A DNA stretch of 64,000 bases from Thermocatellispora tengchongensis. GTDB lineage: Bacteria; Actinomycetota; Actinomycetes; Streptosporangiales; Streptosporangiaceae. The stretch is from assembly GCF_014202315.1 (NCBI RefSeq), contig NZ_JACHGN010000002.1:404306-468305 (forward strand), read 5' to 3'. This document shows, piece by piece, positions 18,500 through 26,951 of this stretch; position 1 is the stretch's first letter, and each line of letters opens with the position of its first letter. A program made the translations under genes and the position numbers. The notes under the pieces are model-generated. The model had not been told where the DNA came from, did no database searches, and was given only the letters and a program-made list of their open reading frames with translations.

Positions 18500-18555
18500 T
18501 TGACATGGCCGCAACGCCGTAACTACGATCGCCGCACCCTCGTGAATCGATTCAC
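18500..18555 (+). promoter_or_regulatory. Promoter and operator of the secreted-protein gene (system 1)
   Basis: TTGACA (18500-18505), an 18-base spacer and TACGAT (18524-18529) form a strong-looking promoter. GTGAATCGATTCAC (18542-18555) begins 12 bases after the -10 box, the same geometry as in the divergent ABC operon promoter. Confidence 0.85.
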
Positions 18556-18677
18556 GACATTCACGCGGCACAGGCCACGGGTTCCCGGACCGTCGTCCCG
18601 CCGGCGCTCCATGGCGATCAGTCGATGTCGAGCGGGCCGGTCGCCGGCGCTCATCCCCCCATCCTGGAGGCACCACC

Positions 18678-21600
18678 ATGAGATCGAAACGAGCCGGTGC
18701 GCGCGCCCGCGGCGGGCGCCGCGTCACCGCGGCGGCCCTCGGCCTGGCGCTGGCGCTGGCGCCCAGCGCCCAGGCGGCCTGGGCGGAGACGGCCCCGCTG
18801 CCCCAGGGGGCGCAGACGGCGGCGCCGCTGGCAGCGGTGGCGCCGCCCGCGGTGCCGGCGGTCGTGTCGGGGCCGCTGCCCGAGGTCGCCGCCCTCGACC
18901 CGGCCGCGATCGACCTGGCCGGCTTCACCGGCCTGGAGCAGCAGATCGCCCCCTACCTCGGCAACCTGGCCAGGCTCGCCAACAGCGTCAACGACGACAG
19001 CGCGACCAACTACGGCTACATCACCTGCAACTGCTGGCGCACCGGGCAGGGGCCCGGTGACGCCCGCGTCATGGAGAACGTCCTCACGCTGGCGTACTTC
19101 TACACCGCGAACCGGCCGTGGAACCCGTACTACCGCGACGCGGCGCTGCGGCAGCGGCTTGAGGCGGCGCTGCAGTTCACGCTGAGCAGGCAGAACGCCG
19201 ACGGGTCGTTCCCGCAGGGCAGCGGGGACGTCCACTCGCGCGCCGCGACCGGCTTCGCGCTCGAACTGTACGCGATCATGCTGGAGCTCCTGGACGCCGA
19301 CGGCACCGTGGACCCGGCGCTGGTCTCCGCCCTGACCCAGTCCATGAAGGCGGCCGGCGTCTGGTTCCTGGAGGACGAGGAGGTGTGGGGGCCGCGCGGC
19401 TCGCAGTTCGCCAACCAGGTCGCGGGCGGTCTGGTCGGCATCTCCCGCCTGCTCGGCCGCTTCGGGGACCCGGCGCTGCGCGCCCGCTTCGAGCAGCGCC
19501 TCGCCGACCACGAGCGGATCTCCCAGGGCGAGGCCGGCTTCTTCCGCGACGGGACGGTCGCCCACCGCTACAGCCTGGAAGTGGAGTCGGAGGACCTCGC
19601 GGGCTGGGCCGACCCGGCCACCCAGGCCACCATCGACCGGATGCAGTCGCGCTACATGGACTGGGCCCAGTACAACCTGCTCTACGACAAGGTCCTGGAC
19701 GGCTACTTCATCAACACCGCGATCGACTCCCGGCACCGCGGCTGGAACTACGCCGACGAGCTGCCCATCGGCTCCAACAACCTGTGGGGCGCGAAGATCC
19801 CGCAGGCCAGGGCGTACTCGGCCACGCAGGAGGAGATGCGGCAGCGCCGCGAGGACTTCGCCGAAGGGGGCTGGGAGAAGTCGGTGGCCCCGCTGATCGC
19901 CCCCACGTGGGCGTACCTGGACCCGGCGGTGGTCCGCGACGTGGCGCTGAAGGAGGAGTACTACCCGGCCGCCACCGAACGGCGGGCGGCGATCGGCACG
20001 CTGCGGCCGTACGCGGGTGGCCCGTACACCGAGTACCGCCCCGACTCGGCCCTCGGCCAGCGGTTCGTCTTCGCCAAGCGCCCCGCGTACGCCGTCGGCC
20101 TGGGCTTCGGCCGGCACTTCAACACCCAGTACGGCTTCTGGGACAACCAGCGCTTCGGCCTGAACTACCTCTACGACCCCGAGCTGGGCGTGGTGATCCA
20201 GGGCCAGAACGCGCCGCAGATCGGCGCCCCGCGTACGCGGCCGGTGGACGCCGAGCTGTCCTGGGGCACCGGGTGGACCGCGGCCGACGGCCCGCACTTC
20301 GACTCCTACGACCAGCCGGTCCCCGCGTTCTACCTTGACGGCGCCCCGGTCGATCCGGCCACGGTGAAGGGCCTGGAGGCGCTGGAGATCCGCTACGCGG
20401 CCGAGAACGCGCCCGTGACCAAGTCGGTCACGCTCGGCGACACCCTCAAGGTGCGCGTCAGCGGCTCGGGGCAGTTCTTCGAGCGCATCCCGCTGGTGCT
20501 GGAGCCGGACGACACGCTCCAGTGGATCGGCGGCGGCGGCGTCCAGGTCGGGTCCCGTGCCACCGCCGAGAACGTCTCCGGCGTCGTGGTCAACCGCGAC
20601 GGGCGCAGCGTCGAGATCCGCTGGACCGGGGCCGGCACGGCGACGCTGTGGCCCTCGTCCTTCCCGGTGGCCGGGGGGAAGCGCACCCTGCAAGTGCTCG
20701 ACGTCAAGGCCGCGGGCGAGCTGAGCTACGACGTCCGCGTCCTGGACGACGCCTGCGTCGGCTCCGACGAGTCGGCGACGGTGCGCATCGGCGCCCGGGA
20801 CACCGGCGTGCCCAACCCCGACGACGGCACCGGCTGCACGGTCGCCGACCTGATCCGGGCGGACGAGCAGTGGGAGAGCCACGGCGCGTTCGTTTCGCAC
20901 GTCACCAAGACGGCGCACCGGCTGGCCCGCGCGGACGTGCTGAGCCGGCGCGACGCCGCGCGTCTCGTCACCGCCGCGGCCCGCTCCGACGTCGGCCAGG
21001 ACCTGGTCACCGCCAGGCTGGACGCCGCGACCGCCACCGCCGGCCAGGAGCTCACGGTGCATGTCGCCGGCCGGGACATCGGCGAGGTGACCGTCTCGGG
21101 CCCCTGCCTGACCGCGGACGCCACCGCCGCCGGGCCCGGCGAGGTGAAGGTCGCCGTACGGGAGACGACGCTCCCCGGCGAGTGCCCGCTCCAGGTCCGG
21201 ACGCTGCGCACCAGCGGCACGGCCGAGATCGACGCTCTTGACCTGCGGATCGTGCCCGACGCCGAGGGCGTGGTGTTCCGCGACGGCTTCTCCTCGCCGG
21301 CGGCCACCTCGCAGGCGTGGACCGCCGTGGACGGCACGTGGACCGTCGCCGACGGCGTCTACCGCCAGCAGGACACCACGCGTACGGGATGGAGGTCCGT
21401 CATCGACGACCTGCGCATCACCGACGGCTTCGTGGAGACCGACATCACCTTCCGCACTCTGGCCACCTCCACCGCCTTCGGCGGCGTCCAGGTGCGCACG
21501 GCCAAGCCCGGCGACGCGTACACCCAGTCCGGCTACCTGATCTACCTGCGGCCCAACGGGTCGGTGGACGTCTACCGCGCCGGGACCGGCGTGATCGCCA

Positions 21601-21803
21601 CCGGCACGGGGGCGGCGGTGACGGGCCCGGTGAAGCTCCGCGTCGAGCTGCGCGGCGCCGAGATCCGCGCCTTCGTCGGGGGGGAGACGACGCCCCGCGT
21701 GACCGTCACCGACCCGAACCCGATCGGCGGACCCGGGTCCGTGCAACTGATCACGGGCCGCGCGGCCGTGGACTTCGACAACGTCCGCGTGGCCCTGACC
21801 TGA
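18678..21803 (+). CDS. Large secreted protein, probable glycan-degrading enzyme
   Basis: A 1041-residue exported protein. A signal peptide (about residues 1-35) is followed by an Ala/Pro-rich linker. Residues about 70-420 look like an alpha/alpha-barrel with repeated aromatic helices (NYGYITCNCWRTGQ, VLTLAYFYTANRPWNPYY, YMDWAQYNLLYDKVLDGYF). Residues about 420-690 look like a beta-sandwich of the kind found after such barrels in polysaccharide lyases (FWDNQRFGLNYLYDPELG). About residues 715-775 resemble a small helical accessory domain, and residues 860-1041 are a concanavalin-like sugar-binding domain ending VDFDNVRVALT. GGAGG precedes the ATG. LacI-type control together with an importer suggests it releases the imported oligosaccharide. 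Lyase or hydrolase cannot be decided here. Confidence 0.8.
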   Translation: MRSKRAGARARGGRRVTAAALGLALALAPSAQAAWAETAPLPQGAQTAAPLAAVAPPAVPAVVSGPLPEVAALDPAAIDLAGFTGLEQQIAPYLGNLARLANSVNDDSATNYGYITCNCWRTGQGPGDARVMENVLTLAYFYTANRPWNPYYRDAALRQRLEAALQFTLSRQNADGSFPQGSGDVHSRAATGFALELYAIMLELLDADGTVDPALVSALTQSMKAAGVWFLEDEEVWGPRGSQFANQVAGGLVGISRLLGRFGDPALRARFEQRLADHERISQGEAGFFRDGTVAHRYSLEVESEDLAGWADPATQATIDRMQSRYMDWAQYNLLYDKVLDGYFINTAIDSRHRGWNYADELPIGSNNLWGAKIPQARAYSATQEEMRQRREDFAEGGWEKSVAPLIAPTWAYLDPAVVRDVALKEEYYPAATERRAAIGTLRPYAGGPYTEYRPDSALGQRFVFAKRPAYAVGLGFGRHFNTQYGFWDNQRFGLNYLYDPELGVVIQGQNAPQIGAPRTRPVDAELSWGTGWTAADGPHFDSYDQPVPAFYLDGAPVDPATVKGLEALEIRYAAENAPVTKSVTLGDTLKVRVSGSGQFFERIPLVLEPDDTLQWIGGGGVQVGSRATAENVSGVVVNRDGRSVEIRWTGAGTATLWPSSFPVAGGKRTLQVLDVKAAGELSYDVRVLDDACVGSDESATVRIGARDTGVPNPDDGTGCTVADLIRADEQWESHGAFVSHVTKTAHRLARADVLSRRDAARLVTAAARSDVGQDLVTARLDAATATAGQELTVHVAGRDIGEVTVSGPCLTADATAAGPGEVKVAVRETTLPGECPLQVRTLRTSGTAEIDALDLRIVPDAEGVVFRDGFSSPAATSQAWTAVDGTWTVADGVYRQQDTTRTGWRSVIDDLRITDGFVETDITFRTLATSTAFGGVQVRTAKPGDAYTQSGYLIYLRPNGSVDVYRAGTGVIATGTGAAVTGPVKLRVELRGAEIRAFVGGETTPRVTVTDPNPIGGPGSVQLITGRAAVDFDNVRVALT

Positions 21804-21887
21804 GGAAACGCCGCTCCGGAATGTGGCCTTCTTCACATTGCCCACCCGGTGTGGATTTGTACGCATAACCTCACCGGCTGACGCCCC

Positions 21888-21929
21888 TACTGTCTGCCGA
21901 GTCAGAGATCGCCGACAAGGCAGACAGTA
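21888..21929. promoter_or_regulatory. 11-bp perfect inverted repeat before the CHRD gene
   Basis: TACTGTCTGCC (21888-21898) and GGCAGACAGTA (21919-21929) are separated by 20 bases. The right arm runs into the ribosome binding site AAGGGGA of the next gene. It could be an operator, or a leader hairpin that affects translation. Confidence 0.7.
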
Positions 21930-21944
21930 AGGGGACAGATTCTG

Positions 21945-22505
21945 ATGAACGCGCTCGAAGAGATCGCCGGGGGCTGGCGGCGCGTCATGGGCCGGGTGCT
22001 GGTGGGCGTGACGGCCGCGGCGCTGGCCGCCACCGCGGTGGCGCTGCCCGCGGAGGCCGCGGCCCCCGCGGCCGAGGCCACCGGTACGACCGCCGCCGCG
22101 CCGGCGTCCCAGGTCAAGAACTACTACTTCGCCAGCGGCCTGCTCGGCCGCAACGAGGTGCCGGAACCGGGCAAGAAGGTCAACGACCGCGACGGCAAGG
22201 CGATAGCCAAGTTCCGCATCAAGGGCAACCGCTTCTACTACTTCGTGCAGTGGAAGCACGTGGCCAAGCCCACCGCCTTCCACATCCACCGCGGCAAGGC
22301 GGGCAAGAACGGACCGGTCGTCATCGACCTGCTGTCCAACGGCACGATCCGCGGCAACACCAGCTCCGGCTCGGTGGTCGTCCGCGACCTGAGCGTCCTG
22401 AAGGGCATCAAGAAGAACCCGCAGAACTGGTACGCCAACCTGCACACCAAGACGTTCCCCGACGGCGCCGTCCGCGGCCAGCTCCACAAGACCGGCCGCT
22501 GGTGA
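21945..22505 (+). CDS. Secreted CHRD-domain protein
   Basis: A 186-residue exported protein. The signal region (to about residue 50) contains a long Ala-rich helix ending near PAEAAAPAAEA. The rest is a CHRD (chordin-like) domain with LLGRNEVP, AFHIHRGKAGKNGPVV and a closing TFPDGAVRGQLH, the typical beta-sheet pattern of this fold. The role of bacterial CHRD proteins is largely unknown. AAGGGGA precedes the ATG at 21945; an internal ATG at 21987 is possible. A strong terminator follows, so it is a single transcription unit. Confidence 0.87.
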   Translation: MNALEEIAGGWRRVMGRVLVGVTAAALAATAVALPAEAAAPAAEATGTTAAAPASQVKNYYFASGLLGRNEVPEPGKKVNDRDGKAIAKFRIKGNRFYYFVQWKHVAKPTAFHIHRGKAGKNGPVVIDLLSNGTIRGNTSSGSVVVRDLSVLKGIKKNPQNWYANLHTKTFPDGAVRGQLHKTGRW

Positions 22506-22510
22506 CCGGT

Positions 22511-22541
22511 GCGGCCGGGGGCGGAGGCCGCCCCCGGCCGC
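22511..22541 (+). terminator. Terminator hairpin after the CHRD gene
   Basis: Perfect 14-bp stem: GCGGCCGGGGGCGG at 22511-22524 and its complement at 22528-22541, with the three-base loop AGG. It starts six bases after the stop codon and has no U-run. Confidence 0.85.
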
Positions 22542-22748
22542 CTTGCGGCCTGCCGGGTGGAGCCACTGCCGCCCGCCGCCACTTCGGCGCCAAGGGGCGC
22601 CGCGCGCGATGCGCTGAACGACCGCTGAAAGTTACATCGCCGCAGGCCGCCGACCGGGGCGGACTCCGCCGTACGCCGGCGGGGCTGGCCCGGCCGCGCA
22701 CCGGTCTCGTACGGTGACGCCGCCACGGCCCCCAGGCGAGGAGCGCAG

Positions 22749-23291
22749 ATGCGGCACACACGACGACGTATTCTCCAGGCCCAGCGGCTCGCGGCGGGCG
22801 CCGCCGCGACTGCGGCGGTGCTCGCGCTCGGCGCGGCCCCGGCGCACGCCGACACCTTCCGCACCGCGACCGAGAGCGGCTGGGGGCCCACGATGAGCGC
22901 GGGAAGGGCCAACGCCGAGGCCAACGCCCGCGCGGCGCTGAACGCGCAGGCGGCCCAGGCGGGGGAGACGTGCCCAAGCGTGACCACCACGTCCACGCAC
23001 GTCTACACCGCGCCCGACGGCTCGGCGTACGTCTTCAGCGCGACCGCGTCGGGCACCTGCGTGCCACAGCCGCAGCCGGCCTACACGGTGCCGCGCTCGG
23101 CGACGCGGCAGGGCGGGGGCACGTCATCGACCGCGGCCATCCAGGCGGGCTCGCAGGCGGCACGGGCGGACATCCTGGCGGCCGGGGTCGCATGCGCGAA
23201 CTGGTCCACCACATCCACGCCGGTGTACACGGCGCCGGGCGGCGCCTGGTACATCTACAACGTCACCGTTTCCGCAATGTGCACGAATTAG
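22749..23291 (+). CDS. Secreted protein with an internal duplication
   Basis: A 180-residue exported protein with a signal peptide ending in GAAPAHA (about residue 34). The mature part is two similar halves. Each has an Ala-rich helix, then a cysteine, STTSTPVYTAP or TTTSTHVYTAP, an aromatic strand (AYVFSATASG / AWYIYNVTVSA) and a closing cysteine. Each half probably makes one disulfide. I do not recognise the family. The gap before it (22542-22748) holds only its promoter region, and an inverted repeat follows it at 23447. Confidence 0.8.
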   Translation: MRHTRRRILQAQRLAAGAAATAAVLALGAAPAHADTFRTATESGWGPTMSAGRANAEANARAALNAQAAQAGETCPSVTTTSTHVYTAPDGSAYVFSATASGTCVPQPQPAYTVPRSATRQGGGTSSTAAIQAGSQAARADILAAGVACANWSTTSTPVYTAPGGAWYIYNVTVSAMCTN

Positions 23292-23446
23292 CACTATAAA
23301 GCGGACATTTCAACATCCGGGGCACGGAATTCCAGCAGAGGATCTCCGCGCCCCGCGCTCTTTCCCGGGAGATGCACGGGTGAGCGCCACGTCGTGCGGC
23401 CCACCGTGCTCCCCGCCCTCCCCATGTCATATCCGGCCCGGGTATG

Positions 23447-23483
23447 GGGCCGCCTCCGGAACTCCAGGAAGCGGAGGCGGCCC
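23447..23483. terminator. Bidirectional terminator between convergent genes
   Basis: A 12-bp perfect stem, GGGCCGCCTCCG (23447-23458) and CGGAGGCGGCCC (23472-23483), with a 13-base loop. It lies between two genes transcribed towards each other and could end both transcripts. The rest of 23292-23564 shows nothing else. Confidence 0.75.
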
Positions 23484-23564
23484 TCTGGACGTGATGCAGG
23501 AGGCGGTCAGCGCCTGGGTGGTGCGGGCGTGACCGGAGGGGCCGGCCTGGGGACTCGGGGTGGG

Positions 23565-23780
23565 CTAGAAGTTGGGCGCCCAGAGGGCCCAGCCGGTGCC
23601 TGACTGGTAGCAGGTGTACCAGGGCCACAGAGTTCCGAGGCCGCGCTGCCCGGCGGACTCGCAGGCGGCACTGTTGGGATAGACGGCGACGACCCCGGCG
23701 TTGGCGGGGGAGGCGGTGATGCCGCCGATGGCGGTCAGGGCGAGGGCGATGACCGCCAGCCGAAGCGCATGTCTTTTCAT
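23565..23780 (-). CDS. Very small secreted protein with two cysteines
   Basis: A 71-residue precursor: signal peptide MKRHALRLAVIALALTA through ASPANA (cut near residue 28), then about 43 mature residues. These contain two cysteines (AACESAG and WYTCYQSG) and several tryptophans. AGGAG lies five bases before the ATG. An AT-rich promoter region sits at about 23815-23845. Family unknown; it may be a structural or signalling peptide of the cell surface. Confidence 0.72.
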   Translation of the reverse strand: MKRHALRLAVIALALTAIGGITASPANAGVVAVYPNSAACESAGQRGLGTLWPWYTCYQSGTGWALWAPNF

Positions 23781-23867
23781 CGGGCTCCTTCTACCTGCGA
23801 CCAGGGCGAGAACTTTAAGGAAAGTTTACTAATTGTTTGAGGGCTCATTCAAGGGCCGGGACGGGCA

Positions 23868-23898
23868 GGGATCAGGCAGGGATCAGGCAGGGATCGGC
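23868..23898. repeat. Three copies of GCAGGGATCA at a gene end
   Basis: The decamer GGCAGGGATC occurs three times in tandem at the 3' end of the metallo-beta-lactamase-fold gene. The last copy is inside the coding sequence, and the earlier copies repeat its stop codon. It looks like a replication-slippage duplication of the gene end. Confidence 0.8.
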
Positions 23899-24746
23899 CG
23901 CCAGGCGAAGGCGTCGCCGTCCCGGGCGATCCGGCCCAGGCCGGGGAACGGCAGGTGGTAGGCCAGTACGAGGAGGTTCTCCGCCGCCGCCCACTCCAGC
24001 AGTGCGCGGCGGCTGCGTACCGACCGCTCGGCGTCGGCGTCCCAGGGGGTGCGCCAGGTGGGATGGCCGAGCTGGAGGGGATCGTGGAAGGAGTCGCCGG
24101 TGCACAGCAGCCGCTGCCCGCGCGACTCCAGCAGCACGGCCATGTGCCCGGGGGTGTGCCCGGCGGCCTCGACCGCGCGGACCTGCGGCATGATCTCCAC
24201 GCCGTACTCCACCGGGCGCAGCCGCTCGCCGAAGACCCGGATCGCCTCCAGCGCCGGCTCCCGCTGGTCCGGCGGCACCGACGGCGGCGCGCCGGACCAG
24301 AACGCCACCTCGGCGGCGTGCGCGTACAGGGTGGCCCGGGGGAACGCGGGCTCGCCGGGCCACATCGCACCCCGTACGTGGTCCTCGTGCAGGTGGGTGA
24401 ACACCACGGCCACCGCGTCGGCCGCGGAGAACCCGGCCTCGGCCAGCCGCTCGCCGAACCGTCCCACCAGCGGGGCGACCTCGGGCCCGTACCCGCCGAA
24501 GTCCCGGCCGAGCCCGGTGTCGATGACCGTCAGACCGGCCGGGGTCTCGACGCACAGGCAGTTGTAGCCGCACCGCACCGTCGTCCTGCCGCGTCCCTCC
24601 GCCGCCACGGCCGCGCGCAGCTCCTCCGGCGGCACGCCCGTGCCGGGGGTGAAGAACGTCTCCAGCGCGGGCTCCCACGGCGGTTCCGGCTGCCCGTCGC
24701 TGATCACCGCGCAGGGCAGGTCACCGACCGCGAACCTGTGGATCAT
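23883..24746 (-). CDS. Metallo-beta-lactamase-fold hydrolase
   Basis: A 287-residue cytoplasmic MBL-fold protein. The zinc-binding motif HLHEDH lies at residues 118-123. A further His is in GHTPGHMAVLLES, an Asp in LLCTGDSFHDP and a last His in VLAYHLPFPG. VIDTGLG after the first strands is also typical. Members hydrolyse lactones, esters or phosphodiesters, and the substrate is not readable here. It is downstream of two aldo/keto reductase genes on the same strand but separated by a strong hairpin, so it probably has its own promoter near 24750. Confidence 0.88.
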   Translation of the reverse strand: MIHRFAVGDLPCAVISDGQPEPPWEPALETFFTPGTGVPPEELRAAVAAEGRGRTTVRCGYNCLCVETPAGLTVIDTGLGRDFGGYGPEVAPLVGRFGERLAEAGFSAADAVAVVFTHLHEDHVRGAMWPGEPAFPRATLYAHAAEVAFWSGAPPSVPPDQREPALEAIRVFGERLRPVEYGVEIMPQVRAVEAAGHTPGHMAVLLESRGQRLLCTGDSFHDPLQLGHPTWRTPWDADAERSVRSRRALLEWAAAENLLVLAYHLPFPGLGRIARDGDAFAWRPIPA

Positions 24747-24753
24747 CCCGGCC

Positions 24754-24789
24754 CCCCCTCTCCCGGGTCATTCTCACCGGGAGAGGGGG
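24754..24789 (-). terminator. Terminator hairpin after the aldo/keto reductase genes
   Basis: A perfect 13-bp stem, CCCCCTCTCCCGG (24754-24766) and CCGGGAGAGGGGG (24777-24789), with a 10-base loop. It lies between the stop codon at 24815 and the start of the next minus-strand gene at 24746. Confidence 0.85.
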
Positions 24790-24814
24790 CCGCGCCGGGG
24801 ACCGCCACGCGGGG

Positions 24815-25792
24815 TCACCAGCGGTGGTGCACCTGCGGCCGGATCAGCTCGTCGTACACCGCCCGCACGGCCTCCAGGGTCTCGGACGGCAGCGGCGCCA
24901 GCGCGGCGGCCCCGGCGTTGGCCCTGGCCTGCGCGGGGTTGCGGGCGCCCGGGATGACGACCGAGACGCCGGGCTGGTCGATGACCCAGCGCAGCGCGAA
25001 CTGGGCCATCGCCACCCCCTCGGGCACCAGCGGGGCCAGGCGGCGCACCGCCTCCAGGCCGGTGGCGAAGTCCACGCCGGAGAAGGTCTCGCCCACGTCG
25101 AACGCCTCGCCGCGCCGGTTGTAGCTGCGGTGGTCGTCCGGGGCGAAGACGGTGTTCTCGTCGTACCTGCCGGACAGCAGCCCGCTGGCCAGCGGCACCC
25201 GGGCGATGATCCCCACCCCGGCCGCGCGGGCGGCCGGCAGCACCCGCTCCAGCGGCTTGAGCCGGAACGCGTTGAGGATGATCTGCACCGTGGCCACGCC
25301 CGGCCGGGCGATGGCGGTCAGCGCCTCCTCGCAGGTCTCCACGCTCACCCCGTACGCCGCGAGCTTCCGCTCGGCGACCAGGGTGTCCAGCGCGTCGAAC
25401 ACCGCGTCGGTGGAGTAGACCGGCGTCGGCGGGCAGTGGAGCTGCACCAGGTCCAGGGTGTCCACGCCCAGGTTCTGCCGGGACCGGTCGATCCAGGCCC
25501 GGAAGTTGGCCATCACGTAGTTCGCGGGCACCTGCTCCATGCGGCGGCCCATCTTGGTGGCAACCGTGAGCTCCGGGCGCCCCTTGGCGAAGCGCCCCAC
25601 GATCTGCTCGCTGCGGCCGTCGCCGTACACGTCGGCGGTGTCGATGAAGGTCACCCCCGCCTCCACCGCGGCCTCCAGCGTGGCGAACGCGTCGTCCTCG
25701 CTCACCTCGCCCCAGTCGGCCCCGAGCTGCCAGGCCCCGAGCCCGACGACCCCGACCTGCCGTCCGGTCCGCCCCAATGTCCGGTTCTCCAT
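24815..25792 (-). CDS. Aldo/keto reductase
   Basis: A 325-residue NADPH-dependent oxidoreductase of the aldo/keto reductase superfamily. The barrel and tetrad are visible: FIDTADVYGDGRSE (Asp and Tyr), VATKMGRR (Lys) and LVQLHCPP (His). The C-terminal cofactor segment is VVIPGARNPAQARAN. GGGGAG precedes the ATG. It follows another aldo/keto reductase gene by 22 bases, so the two form an operon. The substrate is unknown. The similarity to sugar and aldehyde reductases of the YajO/IolS group suggests carbonyl detoxification or sugar metabolism. Confidence 0.92.
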   Translation of the reverse strand: MENRTLGRTGRQVGVVGLGAWQLGADWGEVSEDDAFATLEAAVEAGVTFIDTADVYGDGRSEQIVGRFAKGRPELTVATKMGRRMEQVPANYVMANFRAWIDRSRQNLGVDTLDLVQLHCPPTPVYSTDAVFDALDTLVAERKLAAYGVSVETCEEALTAIARPGVATVQIILNAFRLKPLERVLPAARAAGVGIIARVPLASGLLSGRYDENTVFAPDDHRSYNRRGEAFDVGETFSGVDFATGLEAVRRLAPLVPEGVAMAQFALRWVIDQPGVSVVIPGARNPAQARANAGAAALAPLPSETLEAVRAVYDELIRPQVHHRW

Positions 25793-25814
25793 GCGTTCTC
25801 CCCGCGCGACAGCC

Positions 25815-26861
25815 TCAAACGTCGCCCTTAGTATCCCGGACCGCCTGAATCCTCCGGTTCTCGGCGGCGACGGCCTCGCCGAACACCCCGGCGGCGGCCT
25901 CGCACTCGGCGATGAAGTCGCCCGGGTAGCCCTGCTCGAACTCCGTCGCCGACTCCAGCCGGCGTACCGCGTCGGGCGGCAGGACGAGGCCGGCCGCGCC
26001 CAGGTTCTCGGTGAGCTGCGCCAGGCCGCTCGCGCCGATGATCGGGTGCACGGCGGCGGAGCGGGAACGGGTCCAGGCCAGGGCCACCTGGGCGGCCGTG
26101 ACGCCCAGCTCGTCCGCGACCTCCCGCGCCGCGCGCGCCACGGCGTGGTCCCGGGCGGTGAGGGACCCCGGATCGACGCGGGTGGACCCGCCCGGCCCCT
26201 CCGGCCGGCTGAACTTGCCGGACAGGACGCCGCCCGCCAGCGGCCCCCACGCGGCCACGCTCATCCCGTACGCCTCCGCCATCGGCAGCAGCTCGCGCTC
26301 CACATCGCGCCGCAGCAGGTTGTAGGGCACCTGCAACCCGGCGAACGCGGTCCAGCCGCGCCACTCCGCCAGCGTGTTGGCCCGGCTCACCAGCCACGCC
26401 GGGGCGTTGGAGACGCCGATGTGCAGGATCTTGCCGGTGCGCACGGCGTCGTCCAGCGCCCGCATCGTCTCCTCGATCGGGGTGAGCCGGTCCCAGATGT
26501 GCACCCAGTACACGTCGATGTAGTCGGTCCTGAGCCGGCGCAGGCTGCGCTCCAGCGACAGGGTGAGGTTCTTGCGGTGGTTCCCAGAGGCGTTCGGGTC
26601 GGCGGGGTCGCGCGAGAGCGTGTACTTGGTGGCCACGACGAACCGGTCACGCTTCCCGGTGAGCAGCTCGCCCAGGATGCTCTCGCTCTCGCCGTACGCC
26701 GAGGCGGTGTCGATCACGTTGCCCCCGGCGGCGGCGTACGCGTCGAGCATCGCGGCGTACTCGCGCATGCGCCCGGAGCCGGCGGGCTCGTAGAAGGTCA
26801 TCGCGCCGAAGAACAGCTCCGACACCCGCAGCCCGGTGCGCCCCAGCGATCGGTATCTCAT
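25815..26861 (-). CDS. Aldo/keto reductase
   Basis: A 348-residue aldo/keto reductase, only distantly similar to its downstream neighbour. Key residues lie in VIDTASAYGESES (Asp, Tyr), VATKYTLS (Lys) and VYWVHIWD (His). The cofactor-binding end is PIIGASGLAQLTEN. The ribosome binding site is weak. It is first in a two-gene operon and is transcribed away from an XRE-type regulator gene 90 bases upstream. Such regulator/reductase pairs are common in actinomycetes, and the regulator probably controls this operon. Confidence 0.92.
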   Translation of the reverse strand: MRYRSLGRTGLRVSELFFGAMTFYEPAGSGRMREYAAMLDAYAAAGGNVIDTASAYGESESILGELLTGKRDRFVVATKYTLSRDPADPNASGNHRKNLTLSLERSLRRLRTDYIDVYWVHIWDRLTPIEETMRALDDAVRTGKILHIGVSNAPAWLVSRANTLAEWRGWTAFAGLQVPYNLLRRDVERELLPMAEAYGMSVAAWGPLAGGVLSGKFSRPEGPGGSTRVDPGSLTARDHAVARAAREVADELGVTAAQVALAWTRSRSAAVHPIIGASGLAQLTENLGAAGLVLPPDAVRRLESATEFEQGYPGDFIAECEAAAGVFGEAVAAENRRIQAVRDTKGDV

Positions 26862-26938
26862 GCTCCGAGCCTGCCCGCCGGGCCGCCCGCGCGGGAGACC
26901 GCGCCGAGACCATCCCTCGCAGGGCCACGATAACGACC

Positions 26939-26944
26939 TAGACT
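26939..26944 (+). promoter_or_regulatory. -10 box for a leaderless regulator gene
   Basis: TAGACT ends seven bases before the ATG at 26952, the spacing expected when transcription starts at the start codon. No ribosome binding site is present. No clear -35 box is visible. Confidence 0.65.
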
Positions 26945-26951
26945 CCTGCTC

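Noticed and set aside
18651-22487. 1278-codon minus-strand open frame
   Set aside because: It is antisense to the secreted enzyme and CHRD genes, with no recognisable domain or ribosome binding site.
25828-26397. 189-codon minus-strand frame within the second aldo/keto reductase gene
   Set aside because: It is a frame-shifted shadow of the reductase gene, whose own frame is intact.
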